Source: Hyperoplus lanceolatus
Taxonomy: Eukaryota; Chordata; Actinopteri; Uranoscopiformes; Ammodytidae
Reading direction: 5' to 3'
DNA length: 64,000 nt
Assembly: GCA_026929865.2 (NCBI GenBank)
Contig: CM049402.1
Span: 10,002,001 to 10,066,000, forward strand
Part shown: positions 27,065 to 50,882 of the stretch, piece by piece
How positions within the stretch are numbered: position 1 is the stretch's first letter
Layout: every line of letters starts with the position of its first letter
Made by a program: the position numbers and the translations under genes
The notes under the pieces: generated by a model
Database searches by the model: none
The model's input: the letters and a program-made list of their open reading frames with translations, nothing else
Told to the model about the DNA's origin: nothing

Positions 27065-30000
27065 ATGGAGACTACTGTGAACACAAACGCACCTGTAAGT
27101 AGCCTACTCTCTTTTCTAACACCTTACTTGTGTTTTAAGCTTGGGAGACAAATATAATTTAGGGGAATTTAAACAGGCAGGTTTTATTGACCAATGTTCA
27201 TGCTTCTCCAGTTGTGTGAGGGAGATGGAACCATCAAAGTGGGAGTTGTACTCGATACAATCCCAGGTAAAGCAAGGAGAAAACATTTTTTCAATCGATC
27301 AACATGCTATGCTGTAGCTGTGGATTTGTGTGAGAATTATTTTGTTATGCACAGAAGGAATCGACTGCGTGGTTATCGGTGAAGGAGGCCGTTGTGTGGA
27401 CTACACACCGGGAAAGGATGAGGTAAAACAATCCCAGAAGCTCCTTCAATGAACACTCAGCAGCAATTTGCTTTCTCAAGATCCTCACCTGTTGTAATGT
27501 GTTTTACCATCAGGAGGCAAATTCCTTCTCCTTTGACCAAGTTGTGACTGTTGACAACATACAGGTACAAAAGAGCCTCTGGCATCTGTTTTAAACTGAA
27601 TGTGCCTGGTCTGTTTGAGCTATACTACTCCACTGAGCCTATTTACGGATTTTCATCACCAAATACTGGCGTGTTTGGGAACTGAAAGTCTGATAATTAT
27701 CTCTGCAGAGTTTGCACCTTGAGCTCCTGCAGCCCCTGACTGAATCCATATCTTGTGGTTTCAATGGAGCGCTGCTGATATGTGGAGCCTCCACAGAGAA
27801 GATAAGCTCTCTGATCGACCACGTTATTGTCAAACAGGTGGAGCTAATGCAACAAAACTATACACCTGGCATTGGGTGATATGGTGTTTTTCTCACTACT
27901 AATGAAATTCTTGTCTCTGTTTTAGGTCCTGGTAAATCTGTTTAGTCGTATGTTGTCACAAGTAAAAGAGGAGTTGTTCTTCACTGTGTCATCTCTTCAG
28001 GTCTGGTCTTCCGAATTAAAAGGTGGAGTCAGTCATTCTGGAAAACGCTTGTTGTCAAAATCACTTTTCGTCAAAATCAATGAATATCCATGCTGTGTTT
28101 GTGCTGAAAAAAAGGGCTGGTGTTAATACACTGCAAAGGCTATGTAAAATGGCATGTAAACAAAGGTTATGTGAACAAAGGGGGCTCACTGTGACTAGCA
28201 ACATGCCCATTTACATAGCCTAGGATGTGTATACACTGGATTTTTTGTTTTACTCACAAGTAGCGGATCGTAAGGAGATATTCCCTGATTTTGACAAATA
28301 GCGATTTTGACAGCAATCATTCTCCAGAATCACTGACTCCACCTTAGATAGCACACCAATACCTTTTATTTATTAGACATAATATGGCACAGGATAACTA
28401 ATGTTGTTCAACATCAGTTTTATCCAGATAGCAGTGCTGTAGATCTCCTGAGCCCCAACAGACAGACTCTAAAGCTTGTGACACACCCTGTCTTAGGAAG
28501 GTCAGTCCAGATGATAAGCAATGATATATATTTATAAAAGACATATGCAATAAACAACATTATATGCATGGTGCAAGAGATGCAAAATTTGCATCCACGT
28601 GTGCATTTCTGTGTAAGTTTGTCTTTTTTTCCTCAGTCTTGTAGGAGCTTTTTGTGAGGTGTGTGTGAGTTCGGCAGAAGAAGCCTACACCCTGTATGAA
28701 ACATGCAAGGAGACACTGAAGGCCAATGCTGGCACCATTTCCAGAAGGTAGTTCGAATAAACCCATGTTGAGTAAACATAGGCCAAGTAATCTGTTAAGT
28801 GAATAACTTTGAATGGATTAATTACAGTAGAGCAGTGGATCACAATAGAGCTAAGTGTCTTACACGAGTGATTTGAGTGTTACGTATAGCTTTAGATGTA
28901 TCTGTGTTGTTGTTGTTGTTACAGTGTCAACCAAGCTTTCCCTTCTTTTTAACTGCATTTCATGAATAAATGGACTTATTGTTAACTACATGTTGTTGGT
29001 GTGTGCCTCCCCTCAGATGTAGTTCCCTTTTCTCATTGGCTGTCGAGTGGAAACCTCATCCAGAGGAGGCGGAGTCAGAGGTCTGCTGCAGCCGACTGCA
29101 GCTGTTCAGCCTGGCAGGAGGAGCCAGCAGCACTGACCTCAGAGGGTCAGTCACATTCTCATATACCGTCAGCTCAGCTATCTAAAAATGACATCCATGA
29201 TCCTAATGGCCAGCTTAGCATGGATTAAAACACTATTCTCACCATTATCTGGATTTGAACCAATGTCATTTATTTAGCACTCAACAGTCATGTACTATGA
29301 GACATATTCAGGACTTGTGAAAACAGTCTTTGGAGTCCTCATACAAGGCATACCATAGAAGAGGTATTTATTGGAGTCCAGACTAAAATCTATATTTTTA
29401 CTGTAAAGAATCTTTATTTTCTGATTCACTAGCACAGAAATAGTATACTTTAAAGACATATGTAACACATACTGATACAATTAGTATGTGGTGTTAGGCA
29501 GTGCCGCAGTGGTAATAGTTGAATACTTCCCAGAGTCAATCCACTGGTGAAAGTTGTGGACCGAAGCCAATGTGAAGCCTCAGCAAGCGACAGCAAGTTC
29601 CTCCCTTTCCTCCTAAATGAGGCCTTAACAGGAAACAGCAGGACCGCCCTCATCTACTGCATCCAACCTCAAGGTATGAGTGATCCATCCATCTGGGCCC
29701 AGCACCACCTACTCAACTATAGTGCTTCTGGCAAAGAGACATGACTCTATTTATCCTTTAGGTCTCCTGGATGACGAGACCCCCTCTGCTTTAGCTCTGG
29801 CCCAGAGAGCAAAAAGTTTGTTCACCAAGGCCACTGTTAATCGCTGGTGCCCAAGGGCAACCGAGCAACAGATCAGAGATACCATCACAGAGCTGAGAAC
29901 CGTGATGATGTCACAGGGGGGAAATGAAGTTCACCACACCTACAGGCTAGCAGAGCTGATCCGCAACCTGCAGGTAATGCATTATTAGATAAGTATCACC

Positions 30001-30410
30001 GTCTTTACCTGTGCCAGGGCTAATTGAGTTCATAGCTGAAATAGACCTTCCTGCGATCTCGCCGGCAGATTGTGAAAAATCAGTCGTGGGAGAAGAGGAG
30101 GGAAGAGTCAAAGAAGATAAAAGGCGAAACACAGGTTTCTACCAGTTTACTTTTCCACACCCAAGCTTTAACAACAGTGAAAAAATGATGTGTGATCCCA
30201 ACTAAATGAAATTGTTTGTTTTTCTCCATGTTTTTTAGCAGAGTAGTCTGATGCCAAAAAGCGACTGGCCCAGCAGTGATTCCAGAGAGAGTACACACAC
30301 AGTGAAATATTTACAACAGCAGCTGCAACATGAAATGGAGGAACATATTAGAGGTAATTTGTTATGATTATGAAAAATGTGTCAACTTAAATAAATAGGG
30401 ACATCTGTGA

Positions 30411-30482
<72 letters not shown>

Positions 30483-32718
30483 CTCATATGCACAGAGGGT
30501 CAAGGGAATGTAGAGAAAGTACAGGAGAGAGTTTCGAGAATCCAGCAACTGAGGGAGGCTCTTAAAGAGGAGACACTGAAGAATGGGCTCACTGCAGAGA
30601 AATCTGACCTCTGTCAACAGGTAACACGCTCTGTTTAAGTCCTGCCAATGTTAACACAAGACACTGCCGGTAAATAGAGTAAAAATGGTCATAATAGATA
30701 TCATCATGAAATTATCACATATTATCCATAGAATCCAATGTTTGCATTGAACATATTTTGGCTACAGCCCTTTTTCGTTTTTTATAAATCAAGAAATACT
30801 ATGTAGAGGTCTTATTGTATTGAAAAATAATGACAATGGCAGTTAAAGGATATAGGAGACATATAAAGACACAAACAGACAAGGTTTAGTCATCAAATAA
30901 ACACCTTAATGTAAAATTGTAACCTTTTATTTATACTAGTAGTATGAAATAATAGTTGTTCGGGAAGCAAAATACTGCTAAAAATCTCATAATTGACCAG
31001 TGCTAAAAAAAAACATTATTTTTTTTGCCTGCAGTGTCTCGCCTTAAATATAATATTGTACAGATCTAGATCTGATTGGAGAATGTGTTTACAGGGCTTT
31101 GTGAATCCCCAATTAGACATATAAACAATATATTTTTTCCTGAGCGAGAGCAGGCGAGCCACACTAACACATTTATTTCGCCAATTTAACGCTCAGTCTC
31201 AGTGGGAATACAGCAAAGCACAAGAGCGGAGGAAGCAACTACATGAGGACCAAAAGAGATTAATTCAGGAGGAGGTGGAGAAGATGGAGAGAGACTTGGC
31301 ACAGGAACAGCTACCGGTGAGATAATGAGATACACTGTTGTTTAACGTTATTCACTTTGCGATCTATCTTAGCCCGGGATGCTGCTGAGTCAGTTTAAAT
31401 TAAAGCAGAGGTGGATTTATGGTGGGCAGAAGGAAAAACCTCTGCACTTGCAAGTTAATTCTGTTATTTTCTTTGCATTTCATTGGTGGTAGGGTGGGGG
31501 GGTTTAATTTCATCCCTTCCCCTGGCAGACAGAGGGTCCCCAGAGAGAGCTGTTGGTGCTGGGCAGAGAGCGGCAGGTCCTGGTGCTACAGATGGAGGCC
31601 ATGCGCTCTGAGGCCCAGCAGGCTGAGACAGACCTGAACCATCAATATGACACACACCAAAGAGAACTGCACTGTTTAAGGGAAGAGAGTCTGCAGGTAG
31701 GCTATATAGGGCTTTGGTGGATCACTGAGAGAACACTGATTCATATTTTATTATCACTTTTACGTATTCTCTTAGATGAGTTAGTGATTTAGGTGGCCTG
31801 CTGAAAGAAAATGGCTGTGTTTTGCATGAGTAAAAAGCCAATCAATCAGAGTATAATTTTGGTCCGAGTTTCTAAGAACAATGCCATTTGTATTACATGT
31901 ATTATTAGAATTAAGTACCATATGCCTTAACATATCAGCTCCCAAATTAAAGCTCCACGGGTCTCCTACATTTAAATTGATTAGGAGTAACCAGCAGGGG
32001 CAGCAGCTGCAAAAATAGTAATCCCTTTAGAATAAATAAATAAATCTTTTCCAAATAAACTTTATACCAAAAATGTAAACAGTACTTAATGTAATAAAAA
32101 AGGGACAGGATTTTGCATAATTACACTGCATATCAGGGACAAAGATTCTACGTGAAAAAAAAAAGTATTATTTAACAGATGCCTGATACAGAAGGGGGAA
32201 TAAAATCATACAAAAAATGAAAGAAAACAATATACTTATTACATAAAAATGTGTTGTGTTTAGTGAAAGCTGCAACGGTTTGATAAGGTGTTTACATGTT
32301 GAGTCAGCCCTCTGTTGTTCTGTGTTGTACTGTTCCCCAGGTGTTCAGAGTGTTCCGTCAGGTGAGTGAGGAGCAGAGGAAGGTGTCAGAGGGCAGGTAC
32401 AGAGGCGTGCTGCTGGAGGCTGTGCAGGACGCAGTCTACCTGTCTGCACGCAACCAAGAGCTGCAGGCTGACAACAAACAACTCCGAAAAGGTGAGTGTT
32501 GTTTAGGGTTCCCTTAACTGTATACTAGAAAAATGCCAGCTGTTTCATTTCAGATAAAAGCTTCCCGTAAACCTTAGTAACCTGTGAATCAATATAGCAG
32601 CAATGACCAAGAGCGGATTCTTCCTCCCACCAGCATTCAAATATTTTTTTTTTCTTTTACAGCACTAGGAGAGTTGAAGGACATGTTAGCTGTGCGCAGG
32701 GATCCTAAGGCTGAATAA
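27065..32718 (+). CDS. Kinesin-motor-like protein with degenerate P-loop and coiled-coil tail
   Basis: Eighteen exons: 27065-27094, 27212-27266, 27355-27422, 27514-27564, 27709-27837, 27926-28022 (end uncertain), 28428-28500, 28637-28747, 29017-29145, 29534-29673, 29762-29973, 30069-30134, 30239-30353, 30496-30620, 31197-31316, 31529-31696, 32341-32491, 32663-32718; about 631 aa. The first ~330 residues follow a kinesin motor: IKVGV near the start, SFSFDQVVTVDNIQ, ESISCGFNGALLICG, VDLLSP, a LFSLAGG switch II-like stretch, and SKFLPFLLNEALTGNSRT. The nucleotide loop reads GASTEKIS instead of GxxxxGK[ST], and the SSRSH switch I is not intact, so ATPase activity is doubtful. The rest is Glu/Lys/Gln-rich coiled coil. 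CCDC78 (a centriole/multiciliation protein) is a possible identity from tail character only. Exon 6/7 junction is ambiguous: ending at 28000 would put a stop in frame. Confidence 0.75.
28016..28346. mobile_element. Family A element, copy 5
   Basis: About 330 bp with both ends (TTAAAAGGTGGAGTCAGTCA on the left, CTGACTCCACCTTAG on the right). It begins within the likely splice-donor region of exon 6 of the kinesin-like gene. Confidence 0.85.
30413..30480. repeat. (GT)n microsatellite
   Basis: GT run of about 68 bp ending 15 nt before the exon 14 acceptor of the kinesin-like gene, where the pyrimidine tract would normally lie. Confidence 0.95.
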
Positions 32719-32780
32719 CAACGATGAACAAATGACTAAAATATGTTTATGAATCAGTGTGCTTGATGTAAATCATGACA

Positions 32781-32786
32781 AATAAA
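32781..32786 (+). terminator. Polyadenylation signal AATAAA, kinesin-like gene
   Basis: Canonical hexamer about 63 nt after the stop codon at 32716-32718. Confidence 0.7.
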
Positions 32787-32844
32787 ACTTTTTATTTTTA
32801 TCCTTCAATTTATTGTTTTTTTATTTACACACTGTATAACACTT

Positions 32845-32850
32845 TTTATT
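32845..32850 (-). terminator. Candidate polyadenylation signal for SLC35A4
   Basis: AATAAA on the minus strand, about 375 nt after the SLC35A4 stop codon. Several similar AT-rich hexamers nearby make the exact site uncertain. The two converging genes end within about 100 bp of each other. Confidence 0.4.
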
Positions 32851-33223
32851 TATATTTATATTTATATTATCTTTGACATTTTTCTTGGCAGAGAATGCAA
32901 TATAAAACAAAATCACCAAGAAGACAATAGCAGCACTCCTCAGAAATGTAGAAGATATGATAATCTTGACCTGCATTATTGTTTGAATGTACTTGCAACA
33001 GTGAAACAGACTTCTAAATTAAACAAAACAAAAATACGATTTAACTTGTCAAATTAGGCATGAGCTGACGTGACTGGTCACACATAATAGGGTAACAAAT
33101 CTAAAACATGCGTTGGAAGGCAGATAGATAAAAAAGGCAGAAATCGAAAATCACATTTGAAACTCAAAAACAAGGGACCAGAATTATATTTGGGGTTCAG
33201 GGGGGCCCTTGGTGCAGACTTAA

Positions 33224-34225
33224 CTACCTGTAATAAAGATAAGCTGCCAGTCCAATCATAGCCACGGGCAGGAGGAAGAAAGGTGTGAGCTGCAGCCCTA
33301 AGACGGCCCAGGACAACAGAGCGTTAACCAGCATGGAACAGGAAATTACAAACAGTCTGGTGATGCCGCTGCCATGCTTGAGCACCACGGACATTAGCAG
33401 CCCGTTAGCCGCCTGCCCTGCTATAATGGCCCAAACTAGCCCTGAATATCCCTCCAGAAAGCTCTTTGTGCCCTCTACAAAGAAGGAAGAGAAGGAGGAG
33501 AGCATGTTGATGACCACTCCAAACACATAGAGGTAGAGATTCTGCAGGCTAAGGGGCAGCCTCTGGCTCTTCAACACCCTCTCAGTGTAAACCGCTGCGA
33601 GCCCTGAAACACAGCAGTACACCAGCACAAGGAAAAGCCCCCAAGCTGTTACATAGAGCCTGGAACCTTCTTTTTCTTCCTCAGCTCCTTCTTGGGCCTT
33701 CTCCGGGTCTCCTTCTAGATCCAGGCTGCTGTATGTGTGGCACACGCCCGCACACATGAGGAGCCCCACAGCCAGCCACTGAGCTGGCCGCAGCCTCTTG
33801 CCCAGGCAGAAGGAGTACAGCAGGGCGGTGGAGGCTATTTTCAGGTTAGAGAGGACTTGGTAGGAGCTGGGGTCCATGTAAGCCTGCATGACCACCACCA
33901 GGTTGTTGTTGAAGGCGTACAGCAAGGCAGGGATTGCATAGGGCGCGACGAGGGCTAGAGGTGGGGGAGAACGTAAGGCGGATGTAGCCCCAGTTAGAAC
34001 CAGAGTCGCCAGAGAGATGAAGAGTTTGGTTAACTCGATCATGACCACACACGATGAAGGGTTGAAAGGGACTTGACCAGCCACCTTGGTGAGAGTGATG
34101 AGCGGCGCGTGAGAGCCGTAGATGAGGACCATGAGGCCAAAGAGGACTGCCCACTGAATCTTTTTAACCCACTGTTTCCTAATCTTGGCCGGGGAACCGT
34201 GACCCAAATTAGGGATCACAATCAT
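33224..34225 (-). CDS. slc35a4: Solute carrier family 35 member A4
   Basis: Multi-pass Golgi membrane protein of the nucleotide-sugar transporter family; mammalian SLC35A4 has been proposed to carry CDP-ribitol. The coding region is a single uninterrupted exon of 333 aa, close to the human 324. About ten hydrophobic segments are visible. Family blocks include YGSHAPLI, FNPSSCVVMIELTKL, NNNLVVVMQAYMDPSSYQVL, LSNLKIASTALLY, the LPLSLQNLYLY loop, and KHGSGITRLFVISCS. A charged Glu-rich loop lies near residues 170-185. I start at the ATG at 34223-34225; an upstream TTG-initiated extension is not credible. A splice-acceptor-like catttgacatccag ends one base before this ATG, so the coding exon may be joined to the microprotein exons upstream on one transcript. 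Confidence 0.95.
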   Translation of the reverse strand: MIVIPNLGHGSPAKIRKQWVKKIQWAVLFGLMVLIYGSHAPLITLTKVAGQVPFNPSSCVVMIELTKLFISLATLVLTGATSALRSPPPLALVAPYAIPALLYAFNNNLVVVMQAYMDPSSYQVLSNLKIASTALLYSFCLGKRLRPAQWLAVGLLMCAGVCHTYSSLDLEGDPEKAQEGAEEEKEGSRLYVTAWGLFLVLVYCCVSGLAAVYTERVLKSQRLPLSLQNLYLYVFGVVINMLSSFSSFFVEGTKSFLEGYSGLVWAIIAGQAANGLLMSVVLKHGSGITRLFVISCSMLVNALLSWAVLGLQLTPFFLLPVAMIGLAAYLYYR

Positions 34226-34769
34226 CCTGGATGTCAAATGAAACGTTTAATTTCTAACAAATGTGAATGCCAGCTGCAGTGCAACAAAAAATACTTTTTT
34301 GTGTTTATTTTTTTTAAATAAACAACTATAAATCTAGACCCTTTAAATATCAATGTATAAATACTAATCTCTGTATAGCTCTGTTTGTATGTATGAGCTG
34401 GAAAATTCGATTCTAAAACCTGACCGGCTTAAATAACTGCTCCAGGCAGCAAAACTAAGAAAACCTATGAAATGTGATGGACCAAACATTAAAACCTTGT
34501 AGGCACAATGTTTCACATTTTGTGTTTAAACAGAAATTAAACAGTGCGGTATTTAACCAAACCTGAACCAAAAAATTCTAATAAAAGCCAGTCTTTGACG
34601 TTGAGTCCCCAATGAAATTCCAGTTACAATATTATATCCATACTCCATTCACAACAGGAACCTTGAGGGCTGTTCCGCCAAGAGCCACTGACGAGCCAGC
34701 AGCTATGTCTTGATTTCTTCCCCTTGTGCCTGTTGTGTGAGGCAGGACTAGTGGTCATTCAGCACCAAA
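34226..34769 (-). other. Spacer between SLC35A4 microprotein stop and SLC35A4 start
   Basis: About 540 bp, no other coding signal seen. It is either 5' UTR between the two reading frames of a bicistronic mRNA or partly an intron ending at the acceptor-like site next to the SLC35A4 ATG. Confidence 0.5.
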
Positions 34770-36094
34770 TTACTTTGGTCCTTTTTTCAAGCTGTTCATG
34801 TAGTCTTTGACGGTCCTTTCGATGTTGGGCACTGGATAGTTCTGTGCGGCGTACAAGCCCGTGAGTGTTCCCAGCACCACTCCCAGGACGGCAGAGGAGC
34901 GCAGCTTGGCCACCACATAGCCGGCCAGGAAGCCCTTCAGGAACGGAGACCCCAATACTGAGCTGCCCTAAGAAAACAAAATAGTGCCATGACTTTTTAG
35001 CACAATTTGACAATGTATAGATGGGTAAATAAATATGAACACATCTAATGCATGGTTCCTACTGCTTAAATCAAGTTAGATTTACGACTTTTTTACTGCC
35101 ACTTGAAAGGAAATTAAAGAGCAATTTTAGAATTATAACCAAAATGGTTAAGAAAAACAACATCATATTCATTCATGTGTTTTTTTTCTGGGTTGAGAGT
35201 TTTATTCACCATCAAAAATATACTTAAAGATAGATTTCTGCGACAAGAGACATGTTTTGTAACAGGAGAAACTGTCTGCCTCTTCTCTTTTCACATTGCC
35301 CCAGACACCTGCATCAGACTGTAAAACTGTATGATCAATAATTGTCTTTTTTTCTCACCAATGTGCCTCTCAAAATATGCATATGAATATCTACATTCTT
35401 GATTACTGATGGATCATACGAAACAGTCAGACTAAAAATGTATTAAGAAATACAGTTTGTGCAGGGTCTATGTGCATAGAGGCGTAAACGCCTTTTCACA
35501 GCAGTTGAAACAACGGTGAAATTACTCTGCTCTTATGTCGTTGATCAGAGAAAGCTGGAACAACTTACCTGAGGGATTCCCACAGAAACCTCGCTCTCTA
35601 TTCGCCTCTGGATTTCCTCCAGTTGATTTTTGAGCTGCGTCAAATCCTTCAACTCTTTCAGTGGATCCTAGAAATGAAAAGCAACGTGTTCGACATTACA
35701 CCGGTAATTTGACGTTAGCTAAATATAGTTCAAGTTAATGTTAATGTAGGGACTAGGGATAGCCTAGGTTGCTTTAGGCTACAAATTGACCATAAGATAG
35801 TTTCTGTCACGAATTTCGCACAAAGAGCTTTTCTCTCACAATACAGAGATAGTGTTGTCGGAGTTTTGCTGCTTAGTTTACAGCAACATAACTTATATAG
35901 ACAGCTAATTTGATAATAAAGCGACCAAGTAGGCCTAACCTAATTTCACAGCCAGCTGCTGCTGAGAGGAAGCATTTTTTTTTTTACTCAGTGGGCCCCA
36001 CTCATTTAGCAGATACTGTCATCAGACGGAACGTGGGAAATTAATACATTAAAATCCAGAGCACACTAAACTCACTCACCTTGTCATCCGCCAT
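34770..36094 (-). CDS. SLC35A4 upstream-ORF microprotein (103 aa)
   Basis: Three coding exons on the minus strand: 36080-36094, 35569-35667 and 34770-34967, giving exactly 103 aa. It starts MADDKDPLKELKDLTQLKNQ, then a short coiled-coil-like helix (LEEIQRRIESEV). Next come the hallmark FLKGFLAGYVVAKLRSSAVL and a hydrophobic VVLGTLTGLYAAQNY segment, and it ends near VPNIERTVKDYMNSLKKGPK. This matches the conserved microprotein encoded upstream of SLC35A4 in mammals, reported as an inner mitochondrial membrane protein. It sits on the same strand upstream of SLC35A4, the same arrangement as in mammals. All splice junctions (gtgag/tag, gtaag/tag) are good and in phase. It is unrelated to SLC35A4 in sequence. 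Confidence 0.93.
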
Positions 36095-36821
36095 CTTTGC
36101 TCGGTGAAGGCGATCAGTGCTCAACGCATAAGCCTGAGACAATTGTTCTTTCCCCCTTCAGCTCGATTTGTTTGGTCTGGATGTTATAATTGTGTTTAGG
36201 TATGGTTTTATTAACCACATTTTTACAGTCTATGTCTAAATACGTGGTCCCCGATAGTTAAATGTTGTTCTCGTTTATTTTCCCCTGCACAGTGCACTAC
36301 GTAAAGCCTACAAAAAGTCCCTTATCCTATGTGGCATATAGCCTACTTTTTTTTTCTTAGAATCATATATTTATCAATTTAAATAAGGTGGGCAGTATTC
36401 AACACCTATTGATCTTCCTTGTAACGTTACACCACTTCTGTGGTAATAATTATTACCGACTTGACAGTGAACTGCGAGTCAGGTCGAGGGTGGCTGTGGA
36501 CCTGTGGACACACTCTGCACTCTGAAGGTCTATGGGACGCACGCGACGCTTTCACGTGTCACAAACGTCTTCTCTGATTGACCCAAACGTGTTTATTCCG
36601 CAATTTGATTGGTTGGGAGACCATAGCAACAACCGCCATGTTTTTTTTACAGGCTGACAAGAAACGAAGCTAGTTTTACAGATATTATGCGTCTAAAATC
36701 CTTGGTTTATCATGAAGTATAGACACATTGCAGCATATTCTACCGTCGGCGCAATGCTGGAATGTTTCAGTGACCTGTGAAGGTTGTTCCGAGCAGTTTG
36801 TAGAGCCTCGAGCCGTCGTAG
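36095..36821. promoter_or_regulatory. Shared divergent promoter region of SLC35A4 unit (-) and HMGXB3 (+)
   Basis: The SLC35A4 microprotein ATG (36094, minus) and the probable first non-coding exon of HMGXB3, whose donor follows 36821 (taggtaagg), face away from each other. Between them lie a CACGTG E-box (36553-36558), a Y-type ATTGG (36608-36612) and an RFX-like CCATAGCAAC (36621-36630), followed by CCGCCATG. No TATA box is obvious. Start sites are inferred, not seen. Confidence 0.5.
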
Positions 36822-37339
36822 GTAAGGCTTCAATAAGAAGGCATTTCATTGGATAACTGGCTGGCTGTGCAGGCAGTATGAAGACACGCCATTAAACGTA
36901 CTTTTAGAGCAGGGAATGACCGTGTTAGTGCTTTAGTAGTCTCTCTTTAAGAGCCCTCTGCATGACAAGTTTTATTTTCACTATGACACTGTGGGTTTAT
37001 TATCCCTGCATGAAGTATCAACCCGTTACACATTTTTCTACACTCTGTTTATTTTATTAGACAAAGTATATTTCATCAGCTGAGATAAAGCTAAGGTTAC
37101 GAACTGACTGAACTTCAGTGCTTACGGAAAAGTGACGCTGCATAATAATCATCGTACTGTTAACATCGTTTACAAATGAAGCTCTAAAAAGCACAGTATT
37201 GCAATATGCAACTCAATACACATGTAATTTTATCTCCCTTGTTTCAAAATTGTCTTAACTTCCCTGCTTTACGTTCTGCCTGTATGAAGGACCAACCAAC
37301 TGATCTCATACTATTTTTAGCGATAGATCTTTGGAAATC

Positions 37340-50315
<12,976 letters not shown>

Positions 50316-50320
50316 GAATT

Positions 50321-50882
50321 AGGGCTGTCAGCGTTAATCCGTTTAATGCGATGAATCAAGTCGGAGCATAAAGCGTTTTAGAAACGATTCCTCAACCGAC
50401 AAGTCAAAAGAAAAAAGCACCTTGTGTAAAACCAAATTAAAATATCACTGAAGTTCTTCAATTATAGGTACCACATACAACCTAAGAATACTGTACTAGT
50501 GCAGACCGCTTTGTATATTTCTCATTGTGGAACAGTGTTATTCTTCCGAAATGTATTTCACAGAATAAGCACTTTGAAGTTCTCAACACCACACTGTTTT
50601 TGTAGCATTTATTTTCTATATTATTTTGTAAGTAGACATCGTGTTAGCTCACACTCATTGCAGTCCTGATTTGAAATACATCTAAAAGACAAGTTCATGA
50701 AGTCATTTGTTTTTGCATTCATTTGATTCCTAAACAAGATACACTGGTAAACATATCTTTACATTATTAGTATGGAGTTGAAAAATAATAGAATTTTAAA
50801 CATGCCATACGTTTACGATATTAACTATGGAAATTCTGCGATTAATCGCGATTTTTAAAAGGAATGTAGCGTTTGACAGCCT
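50321..50882. mobile_element. Short inverted-repeat element directly after HMGXB3
   Basis: Left end AGGGCTGTCAGCGTTAATCC; right end GTAGCGTTTGACAGCCT is complementary, with GATTAATCGCG inside. About 560 bp. It starts six nucleotides after the HMGXB3 stop codon, so it must form the beginning of the 3' UTR. Confidence 0.75.

Noticed and set aside
34226-34237. Four-residue longer SLC35A4 start
   Set aside because: That start is TTG, not ATG; the ATG at 34223-34225 is the first usable one.
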